Assembly: GCA_029213105.1 (NCBI GenBank)
Contig: JARGNS010000035.1
Coordinates: 8,918 to 14,386 of the forward strand
Length of the DNA: 5,469 nt
Direction of reading: 5' to 3'
Origin: Planctomycetota bacterium
Lineage (GTDB): Bacteria > Planctomycetota > PLA2 > JAEUHO01
This document shows, one piece after another, positions 1 to 4,663 of this stretch. Position 1 is the stretch's first letter. The number at the start of each line of letters is the position of its first letter. The notes under the pieces are model-generated. The model did not search any database. It was given only the letters and a program-made list of their open reading frames with translations, and was not told where the DNA came from. The translations under genes were made by a program, and so were the position numbers.

Positions 1-342
1 GCCCTGCCCGACGCCGAGCCGACCAAGCCGACGGCGGTGAAGGCGGTGTTCGACTACGCCGATCGCCGCGATCTGGGCACCGACCCCTTCGACGCGATGG
101 AGCGCCCCGATCCCAAGACGGGCCGCGGTGGGGGGGCGACCGACGCCAACTACCTGCGCTGGTTCGCCGAGTACGGGCAGACACTCACGGCGCGTGCGGC
201 GTGGCGCCTGCTCGACCAGGGCAGTGCCGTGCCGGGGCTCGACATGCAGGCCAAGGCGGCGGAAGCGCACCTGACCTACCTGCACCATGCCCAGCTCGCG
301 GAGTACTACCGCGCGAAGTGGTTGGCGACCTCGGGCGACTGA
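1..342 (+). CDS. C-terminal part of an unrecognised protein (5' end outside window)
   Basis: The frame is open from the first base to the TGA at 340-342, giving 113 visible residues. An in-frame GTG at 37 exists, but nothing upstream resembles a ribosome binding site and the frame is already open before it, so this is most likely the tail of a longer gene. The visible part is soluble and charged, with no membrane segment or signal. It has a Gly-rich turn (GRGGG) near residue 43, followed by an Ala/Leu/Tyr-rich, probably helical C-terminus containing the run YLHHAQLAEYYRAKWLA. I do not recognise the family and assign no function. The gene converges on the minus-strand lipoprotein gene, with only 7 nt between the two stop codons and no clear intrinsic terminator there. 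Confidence 0.6.
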   Translation, partial: ALPDAEPTKPTAVKAVFDYADRRDLGTDPFDAMERPDPKTGRGGGATDANYLRWFAEYGQTLTARAAWRLLDQGSAVPGLDMQAKAAEAHLTYLHHAQLAEYYRAKWLATSGD

Positions 343-349
343 CGCCGGG

Positions 350-853
350 TCACTTCCGCGTGTGCATCCGCCGCGCCTCGGCGCCGGGCCACTCGATCCG
401 CGCGCGCTCCATCCAGACGGGATCTCCGACCACGGCGTGGGAGCCCTCGATCGACTGCACCGTGCCTCCGGCGATCCACACCGTCTCCCGGATGACCAGG
501 ATCACGTCGCCGATGCGAAGCGCCGCGCCGGGCAGGAGCTTCACCTCGATCTTCTCCTGCGTGGAGCCGGGCCCTGTCGCGACATGGCCCACGAGCGTCG
601 AGAGCGCTTCGATGTGCGCACGGGCTTCGTCCTCCCGCCCCGGGCCGGGCATCGCGCAGCTCCAGCCTGCGATGTGCGTGTCGACGGGCGGCCCCGGCTC
701 CCAGCGGCGCGTTGCCTCCGCCTGCGGCGCGGGCGCGGCCTGGGCGGCCGGCTCGTTCGCGGGTGCTCCTCCCGACGCGACCTTCGTGCACGGGCGCGGG
801 GAGCCGCAGCAGCCCGCCGCGAGGACGAGCACGAGCATGGAGGCGCAGCGCAT
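350..853 (-). CDS. Putative lipoprotein of unknown function
   Basis: Encodes 167 residues. The N-terminus (MRCASMLVLVLAAGCCGSP) has one Arg, a short hydrophobic stretch and an LAAGC lipobox-like site at Cys15, so the mature protein is probably lipid-anchored in the envelope. Residues 20-50 are a low-complexity Ala/Pro/Glu linker. The C-terminal half has alternating hydrophobic residues (for example IEVKLLPGAALRIGDVILVI, then ETVWIAGGTVQSIEG), which suggests a small beta-rich domain. Start choice: the ATG at 853-851 puts the signal peptide at the N-terminus, with a GGGGG run just upstream as a poor ribosome site. A GTG at 895 would add 14 residues but has no Shine-Dalgarno sequence. The gene is divergent from the rsgA leader and convergent with the gene ending at 342. 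No family is recognised; a shadow-ORF origin is unlikely given the signal peptide. Confidence 0.62.
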   Translation of the reverse strand: MRCASMLVLVLAAGCCGSPRPCTKVASGGAPANEPAAQAAPAPQAEATRRWEPGPPVDTHIAGWSCAMPGPGREDEARAHIEALSTLVGHVATGPGSTQEKIEVKLLPGAALRIGDVILVIRETVWIAGGTVQSIEGSHAVVGDPVWMERARIEWPGAEARRMHTRK

Positions 854-967
854 GCCCCCATCGTGGGAGATCCGTGTCACGGCGGCATGGAACACGGCGG
901 CGGATCGGCGCGTCCCCTAGGGCAGTCGCGGCCCATCAACCCCCCGCGACCCGAGAGGAGGCGTTTC

Positions 968-1030
968 ATGATTGCAGTCCAGCTCGTCCTTGGCCTTGCG
1001 CGAACCGCCTCCGGGGCACGTGCTCTCTAG
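968..1030 (+). CDS. Possible 20-residue leader peptide upstream of rsgA
   Basis: This short ORF starts with ATG at 968, six bases after a perfect AGGAGG (956-961), the best ribosome binding site in the window. It encodes MIAVQLVLGLARTASGARAL and stops at TAG 1028-1030. The stop lies inside the first of two tandem repeats and in the loop and 3' arm of a small hairpin (1020-1033). The peptide is mildly hydrophobic at its start and matches nothing I recognise. A strong ribosome site with a very short ORF, followed by several hairpins and then rsgA, is the arrangement expected of a leader peptide or attenuator. A degraded gene start is equally possible. A second reading uses TTG at 972 and ends at 1160, overlapping the rsgA start codon (TTGA), but its product is low-complexity and Ser/Arg-rich. 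Confidence 0.33.
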   Translation: MIAVQLVLGLARTASGARAL

Positions 1031-1049
1031 CACCGGGCTCTCTAGCACG
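1020..1049 (+). repeat. 15-nt tandem repeat, two copies
   Basis: Two adjacent 15-mers, GTGCTCTCTAGCACC (1020-1034) and GGGCTCTCTAGCACG (1035-1049), match at 13 of 15 positions. Each contains the rare tetranucleotide CTAG. The first copy is also a hairpin with arms GTGCT and AGCAC around CTCT. A degenerate relative, GTTCTCTCGAAC, follows at 1055-1066 with arms GTTC and GAAC. The repeat is seen directly; any role as a protein-binding site or RNA element is inference. Confidence 0.7.
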
Positions 1050-1054
1050 ACCCT

Positions 1055-1141
1055 GTTCTCTCGAACGCGCGCTCGCTCGCGCGTCGTGCACCGAGGCGGA
1101 TTCGCCACGAATCCCATGTCCGATCCACCGCTGCGTGGATC
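1055..1141 (+). promoter_or_regulatory. Run of perfect hairpins in the rsgA leader
   Basis: Four perfect inverted repeats lie in 87 nt. They are GTTC/GAAC (1055-1066, 4-nt loop), ACGCGCG/CGCGCGT (1065-1084, 6-nt loop), GGATTCG/CGAATCC (1098-1114, 3-nt loop) and GATCCAC/GTGGATC (1122-1141, 6-nt loop). The first two overlap by two bases and cannot both fold completely. The last ends four bases before the rsgA Shine-Dalgarno GGAG (1146-1149). None is followed by a T tract, so they are not classical terminators. A structured 5' leader controlling rsgA is the simplest reading. No known riboswitch or T-box consensus was recognised. Confidence 0.45.
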
Positions 1142-1156
1142 TCTCGGAGCAGTGTC

Positions 1157-2203
1157 TTGAACCATCTTGAAGCCTGGGGCTACGACCCCGGCCACGCGGA
1201 CGCCTTTGCGTCCCTCGCCCACGACGGCACGGTGCCGGCGCGGGTCATCGAAGAACAGCGCGACGGCTACCGCGTGCTGACCGAGCACGGCGAGGGCCGT
1301 GCCCAGATCACCGGGCGCCTGCGCCACGAAGCCCAGGAGCGCGAAGCCCTGCCCGCGGTCGGCGACTGGGTGGCGCTCACGCTCTCGCCCGGAGCGGAGC
1401 AGGGCGTCATCCATGCCGTGCTGCCACGCCGGACGGCCTTGCTGCGCAAGGAGGCCGGCACGACCACGACCGCGCAAGTCGTCGCAGCCAACGTCGATCA
1501 CGTCCTGCTGCTCACCTCGCTCAACAGCGATCTCGAGCCGCGGCGCATCGAGCGCTACCTGGCCGCGATCTGGGAGAGCGGGGCGATCCCCTCGCTCGTG
1601 CTCACGAAGTCCGATCTCTGCGATGACGCCACGGACTCGATCCGGGCCCTGGGCGACATCGCCCTCGGCGTGGATGTGCATGCGGTGAGTGCGTTGAAGG
1701 GCGACGGCCTCGACGTGCTCGCCGGCTACCTGCAGCCCGGGCTGACGATCGCACTCGTGGGCTCGTCGGGTGTGGGCAAGTCCACGCTGGTCAATGCACT
1801 CGCCGGCGGCGAGGTGCAGCATGTGGATGTGATCCGCGCGCGTGATGAGCGCGGGCAGCACACGACCACGGCCCGCCGCATCGTCCGCTTGCCGTCCGGC
1901 GCGCTCTGGGTGGACACGCCCGGCATGCGCGAGTTCGGCGTGTGGAGCGCGGGCGAGGGCCTCGACGAGGTGGTCGACGACGTCGCGCAGCCGGGGTGCG
2001 CCGTCGGGGCCGCCATCGAGGCCGGGCAGCTGGATCCCGAGCGATTCGCGTCCTGGGTGAAGCTCCAGCGCGAGCTCGCCTTCATCGAGCGCAAGCAGAG
2101 CCAGCGCGCGCGCCTGGCCCAGCGCCAGGGGGAGCGGCGCTTCTCGAAGATGGTGCGCGCCACCATGAAGGACACGCGCCGCCGGAAGGGCCTGGATCAC
2201 TGA
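1157..2203 (+). CDS. rsgA: Ribosome small subunit-dependent GTPase RsgA (YjeQ/YloQ family), zinc finger incomplete
   Basis: Encodes 348 residues. RsgA is a circularly permuted GTPase that binds the maturing 30S subunit and, on GTP hydrolysis, releases late assembly factors. Residues 25-100 form the OB-fold (GDWV at 69-72). The GTPase motifs occur in permuted order: G4 TKSD (150-153), G5 SALKGDG (178-184), P-loop GSSGVGKST (202-210), G2 threonines after GQH (236-238) and G3 DTPG (253-256). The C-terminus is basic (RRRKG). The TTG start is supported by GGAG at 1146-1149, seven bases upstream, and by an N-terminus (NHLEAWGYDP) typical of the family. Oddity: the usual C-x4-C-x-H-x5-C zinc knuckle is missing except for its last cysteine, Cys281 in PGCAV. 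About 15 residues are absent between GLDEV and PGC, in frame. The GTPase assignment is secure; zinc binding is doubtful. Confidence 0.95.
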   Translation: MNHLEAWGYDPGHADAFASLAHDGTVPARVIEEQRDGYRVLTEHGEGRAQITGRLRHEAQEREALPAVGDWVALTLSPGAEQGVIHAVLPRRTALLRKEAGTTTTAQVVAANVDHVLLLTSLNSDLEPRRIERYLAAIWESGAIPSLVLTKSDLCDDATDSIRALGDIALGVDVHAVSALKGDGLDVLAGYLQPGLTIALVGSSGVGKSTLVNALAGGEVQHVDVIRARDERGQHTTTARRIVRLPSGALWVDTPGMREFGVWSAGEGLDEVVDDVAQPGCAVGAAIEAGQLDPERFASWVKLQRELAFIERKQSQRARLAQRQGERRFSKMVRATMKDTRRRKGLDH

Positions 2204-2227
2204 CGAGCCTGCGACGAGCATGGGCCG

Positions 2228-2803
2228 ATGCGCTTCACGCTGGTCTCGCTCGCGATGCTCTTCGGCCTGGCCGCCTTCGGGTCCTGTGGCACCAAGCCGC
2301 GGGGCCTGGCGGGGCTGCCCGTCCCCGGCGGCGAGGGCAAGCGCGTGGGCTGGCTGCTGCTGGGCGACGCCCGGGAGGTCCTCGAGCAGGCCGACTCGTT
2401 CGAGTTGCTCTCGCTCGAGCCTCGGCGGGGCCCGCGTCGTCCGGAGGACCCGCCGCGGCTGCCCGAGCGCTTCCACGAGTACCGCGTGCTGGGTCGCGTC
2501 GAGGTGCCCCTCGCCGACCGCTGGCAGCTCCTGGAGGCGCTCTACGCCGGGGTGAACGAGGGTCCGGACATGGGCGCGGGCTGCTGGGAGCCGCGCCATG
2601 GCATCCATGCCACCCGGGGGGAGCGCACGGTGGACCTCCTGATCTGCTTCAAGTGCATCGCGGTCCGCGTCGTGGGGTTGCAGGTGCCGGAGGACCCGAA
2701 GCGACGGACCAAGAAGATCTCGACGACCCGGGCCCCGGAGCCCGCATTCGACGCGGTCCTGCGCAAGTTCGGCCTTCCCAAGTCCGGTCCCTGGGCCGAC
2801 TGA
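2228..2803 (+). CDS. Secreted/lipoprotein with Cys...CxxC motif, paralog A
   Basis: Encodes 191 residues. The N-terminus (MRFTLVSLAMLFGLAAFGSC) is a signal peptide ending at Cys20, but FGSC is a weak lipobox (Phe at -3), so lipidation is uncertain. The mature protein has the block LGDAREVLEQADSFELLSL (45-63), then FHEYRVLGR (82-90), Cys119 in GCWEPRHG, and TVDLLICFKC (134-143), which gives a CxxC at Cys140/Cys143. The same blocks, with the same 21-residue spacing from the single Cys to the CxxC, recur in the gene at 3930-4511, so the two are paralogs. From memory, similar PRHG...TVDxxICFxC proteins occur as uncharacterised small proteins in several phyla; I know no function. The start at 2228 is chosen for the signal peptide; it has no good Shine-Dalgarno. 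It lies 24 nt after the rsgA stop, so coupling is plausible. Confidence 0.82.
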   Translation: MRFTLVSLAMLFGLAAFGSCGTKPRGLAGLPVPGGEGKRVGWLLLGDAREVLEQADSFELLSLEPRRGPRRPEDPPRLPERFHEYRVLGRVEVPLADRWQLLEALYAGVNEGPDMGAGCWEPRHGIHATRGERTVDLLICFKCIAVRVVGLQVPEDPKRRTKKISTTRAPEPAFDAVLRKFGLPKSGPWAD

Positions 2804-2883
2804 CCACGGCGTCCCGAAACGCGCCGGCCCCCACCCCGCTCATCTCGGCGGGATTCAAGGGCACGACGCGACGGGAGTACGCC

Positions 2884-3858
2884 ATGACCACCACACGACA
2901 CGGCATTCGGACGACGAAGACGGCCACCATGGCCCTGGTGGCCGCGGTGCTCCTGGTCGCTGGGGGCTGCGGTGGTGGCGGCGGGGAGTCCACGGCCGAG
3001 GTCGTCGTCGTCCCCGCGCCGCCTTCGACGCCGCCGGCGAGTCCGGCGACGACGCCTCCCACCACGCCGCCGAGCACGCCGCCTGCGACGCCGCCGAGCA
3101 CGCCGCCGACGACCCCGCCCACGACGCCTCCGAGCACCCCTCCTACGACGCCGCCCACGACCCCGCCGACGACGACCCCTCCGCCCACGACTCCGCCGCC
3201 GACGCGCCTGGCCTACGACCGCGTCTCGGCGCTGGCCCTGCGCGGCGGCATGCTGCTGGGGGCCGATACGGACTCCGGCACGCTGCTGCACCTCGAGGCG
3301 GACACCCAGACGGCGAACCCGCTGAGTGAGGCCGGCGCGCTGGAGATCGAGGCGATGGCGTACGACGCTGCGGCGGACATCGTCTACGCCGCGGAGAGCA
3401 CCACGCAGACCTTGATCGCGATCGCCGTGGGGGGCGCCGTCGAGCCCGTCGGCCTGCCGGGGGCCCTGGCCCGCAGCGGCATCCGGGCGATGGCCTTCGA
3501 CTCCACGAACGGTGTCCTCTACGCCGTCGACTCCGATACCGACGAGCTGCTGATCCTCGACACGACCGATGGCACCTCCCACCTGGTCGTGGAGCTGAGC
3601 CCCGCAGCCGCGGACACGATCGAGGCCATGACGTACGACCCGGTGAGCGACGCACTGGTCGCCGTCGATCGGGCGACGCGCTTCCTGGTCGACATCGATC
3701 GCACGACGGGCGTGGTGACGGCGCGCGGTCTGACGGCGTTCGCCGAGATCCGGGCCATGGCGATCCTGCCCGGCACCGAGACCATCCTGGTCAGCGAGAC
3801 CCACGGCGATCGCATCGTGAAGATCAACCGCATGACCGGCGCGACGATCGTCGACTGA
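2884..3858 (+). CDS. Lipoprotein with Thr-Pro stalk and five propeller-like repeats
   Basis: Encodes 324 residues. The signal peptide has Arg/Lys residues at 5-12, a hydrophobic core (MALVAAVLLVAGG) and a lipobox-like AGGC at Cys29, followed by a Gly run. Residues 44-107 are almost entirely Thr, Pro, Ser and Ala in TPP units, an extended stalk of the kind that holds a domain away from a membrane. Residues 114-324 contain five repeats of 36-46 residues starting at 114, 155, 200, 246 and 289. Each opens with (I/V)xAMAYD-like residues and continues with LYAVDSxTxxLLxID and TG. This resembles YVTN/NHL-type beta-propeller blades, though five repeats is at the low end for a closed propeller. There are no catalytic residues to point to; a binding or scaffold role at the cell surface is inferred. 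The ATG at 2884 follows GGGAG (2873-2877) by six bases. The upstream open frame back to 1942 is a GC artefact. Confidence 0.87.
   Translation: MTTTRHGIRTTKTATMALVAAVLLVAGGCGGGGGESTAEVVVVPAPPSTPPASPATTPPTTPPSTPPATPPSTPPTTPPTTPPSTPPTTPPTTPPTTTPPPTTPPPTRLAYDRVSALALRGGMLLGADTDSGTLLHLEADTQTANPLSEAGALEIEAMAYDAAADIVYAAESTTQTLIAIAVGGAVEPVGLPGALARSGIRAMAFDSTNGVLYAVDSDTDELLILDTTDGTSHLVVELSPAAADTIEAMTYDPVSDALVAVDRATRFLVDIDRTTGVVTARGLTAFAEIRAMAILPGTETILVSETHGDRIVKINRMTGATIVD
3013..3204 (+). repeat. Thr-Pro codon repeat tract encoding the lipoprotein stalk
   Basis: This is a run of ACG/ACC/AGC and CCG/CCC/CCT codons in irregular 9- and 12-nt units (TPP, TPPS, TPPT) that encodes residues 44-107 of the stalked lipoprotein. 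Synonymous codons vary from unit to unit, so the DNA is less repetitive than the protein. That fits an older, selected linker rather than a fresh microsatellite expansion. Unit number probably varies between relatives. Confidence 0.8.
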
Positions 3859-3929
3859 TCGGCGTGCGCTACCCCCGCCCGGCGGGCATGATGACCGCGA
3901 CGCGCCCCGGTGCGCTCGGGAGGTTCTGC

Positions 3930-4511
3930 ATGCGCCAGGTGACCCTGCTCTTCACCATCCTCACCGCGCTGAGTCTCCTCGCCGCGTGCGGCGGCGACGC
4001 GACGCCGCCGGCCCCGAAGGGCGGGGCCGAGACCCCCGTCGAGGCGCCCACGCCCGTGGCCGGCCGCGACGGCGAGGGCGTCCTCGAGCTGCTGCCCGGG
4101 GACGCGCGGGACGTGCTCGAGCAGGCGGAGCGCATGGAGATCCTGGCGTTGTTCCCCTATCCGGGGTCGGACGAGGCGCCCGCGACGGCGCACGCACCCT
4201 TCCATGACTACCCCGTCCTCGGCCGAGCCGACGTGCCTGCGGCGGATCGACCGGCTCTCGTCGCGGCGCTCTACCGCGCACTCAACGAGAACAACGACAC
4301 CGTGGCCTCCTGCTTCAGCCCGCGGCATGGGCTGCGTGTGGAGAAGGGCGACCGCACGGTCGACCTGGTCATCTGCTTCGAGTGTCTGCAGATCGAGGGG
4401 CACGGTGCCGACCCGTCGAAGGAGACCGGAGGACTCACGAGCGAGAGCGCGGAGCCGACCTTCGATGCCCTGCTGACGCGACTCGGCCTGCCCAAGCACA
4501 AGGACGAGTAG
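3930..4511 (+). CDS. Lipoprotein with Cys...CxxC motif, paralog B
   Basis: Encodes 193 residues. The signal peptide MRQVTLLFTILTALSLLAAC has a canonical LAAC lipobox at Cys20, followed by GGD and a Pro/Ala/Glu-rich linker to about residue 50. The mature domain repeats the blocks of the gene at 2228-2803: PGDARDVLEQAERMEILAL (56-74), FHDYPVLGR (91-99), Cys128 in SCFSPRHG, and TVDLVICFEC (143-152), with a CxxC at Cys149/Cys152. Both proteins end with (A/T)FDA(V/L)L and GLPK. Three conserved mature cysteines suggest a metal site or a redox/disulfide role, but no known fold is recognised. The ATG at 3930 has GGGAGG (3918-3923) six bases upstream. An in-frame GTG at 3864 would bury the signal peptide and is rejected. 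The gene lies 71 nt after the stalked lipoprotein and is followed by the structured intergenic region. Confidence 0.87.
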   Translation: MRQVTLLFTILTALSLLAACGGDATPPAPKGGAETPVEAPTPVAGRDGEGVLELLPGDARDVLEQAERMEILALFPYPGSDEAPATAHAPFHDYPVLGRADVPAADRPALVAALYRALNENNDTVASCFSPRHGLRVEKGDRTVDLVICFECLQIEGHGADPSKETGGLTSESAEPTFDALLTRLGLPKHKDE

Positions 4512-4515
4512 CCCG

Positions 4516-4528
4516 CGCACCGCGTGCG
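4516..4528 (+). repeat. Small palindrome CGCAC-CGC-GTGCG
   Basis: A perfect 5-bp inverted repeat with a 3-nt loop begins four bases after the TAG of the preceding gene. The same arms recur at 4598-4610 with loop CTT, so the two copies bracket the TTGC array. This one could also act as a weak hairpin at the end of the upstream transcript, but no T tract follows. Confidence 0.5.
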
Positions 4529-4530
4529 GC

Positions 4531-4607
4531 TTGCACGGGCTTTGCAATGCAAAGGCCGTGCTTGCGCGCGCCTTGCAGAAGAGTTGCGGCCGCGTTGCGC
4601 ACCTTGT
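4531..4607 (+). promoter_or_regulatory. Phased array of TTGC half-sites, possible operator
   Basis: TTGC occurs at 4531, 4542, 4562, 4573, 4584 and 4595, and TTGT at 4604. The steps are 11, 20, 11, 11, 11 and 9 bases. Four consecutive copies at exactly 11 bp would lie on nearly one face of the helix. Head-to-tail 11-bp half-sites are known for OmpR/PhoB-type response regulators and for the MerR-type repressor CarH; which family would bind here, if any, cannot be read from the sequence. The array ends 56 bp before the DUF2306 start codon, a suitable position for controlling that gene. No convincing -35/-10 pair is visible. Confidence 0.45.
4533..4561 (+). repeat. Long inverted repeat (14-bp arms, one mismatch)
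   Basis: The arms GCACGGGCTTTGCA (4533-4546) and TGCAAAGGCCGTGC (4548-4561) are complementary at 13 of 14 positions around a single A; the mismatch is G4539 against G4555. As RNA it would fold into a strong hairpin with an AAT loop; as DNA it is a near-perfect palindrome. It lies 21 nt after the upstream stop codon and is not followed by a T tract. It could stabilise the 3' end of the upstream mRNA or be a dimer-binding operator. It contains the first two TTGC units of the array. Confidence 0.65.
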
Positions 4608-4623
4608 GCGAGCCGGCGGGCTC
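4598..4623 (+). repeat. Two adjacent small palindromes before the DUF2306 gene
   Basis: CGCAC/GTGCG with loop CTT (4598-4610) is a second copy of the palindrome at 4516-4528. It is followed at once by GAGCC/GGCTC with loop GGCG (4610-4623), sharing one base. Both stems are perfect 5-bp pairs. They lie 41 nt or more upstream of the next start codon. Regulatory meaning is inference only. Confidence 0.4.
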
Positions 4624-4663
4624 CGCATCCGTACCTTCATCCATGAGCGATGGAGGTCCGATC

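Noticed and set aside
201..1030. Two overlapping plus-strand frames of 239 and 247 codons across the minus-strand lipoprotein gene
   Set aside because: They have no ribosome site or domain and are antisense to a gene with a signal peptide. Only the last 20 codons of one, behind AGGAGG, were kept as a possible leader ORF.
1098..1115. tRNA T-arm-like sequence (GGATTCG...CGAATCC)
   Set aside because: The stem is 7 bp with a 3-nt loop, not 5 bp with 7 nt, and no acceptor or anticodon arm can be drawn around it.
972..1160. 62-codon ORF from TTG ending on the rsgA start codon (TTGA overlap)
   Set aside because: The overlap is attractive for coupling, but the product is Ser/Arg/Pro low-complexity and the start is 10 bases from AGGAGG, whereas ATG at 968 is at the ideal distance. 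Kept only as an alternative in the leader entry.
917..2608. 563-codon open frame on the minus strand across rsgA
   Set aside because: It is antisense to rsgA, whose GTPase motifs are unambiguous. The product is low-complexity and rich in His, Arg, Ala and Gln, as expected of a GC-driven shadow frame.
1942..2883. Open frame in phase with the stalked lipoprotein, suggesting a 638-residue fusion
   Set aside because: The upstream part overlaps rsgA and paralog A in another frame and is Arg/Ala/Gly noise. The internal ATG at 2884 has a good ribosome site and a signal peptide.
3013..3204. CRISPR-like repeat array
   Set aside because: The units are 9-12 nt codon repeats inside a reading frame, with no spacers.
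2542..3804. 420-codon minus-strand frame over the stalked lipoprotein
   Set aside because: It contains a long Arg run that is only the reverse reading of the Thr-Pro codons, with no ribosome site and no recognisable domain.
4533..4570. Rho-independent terminator after paralog B
   Set aside because: The hairpin is strong but is followed by GC-rich sequence rather than a T tract, so it was listed as an inverted repeat.
3519..4640. 373-codon minus-strand frame over paralog B
   Set aside because: It is antisense to a gene with a clear lipobox, Shine-Dalgarno sequence and paralog; its composition is that of a shadow frame.
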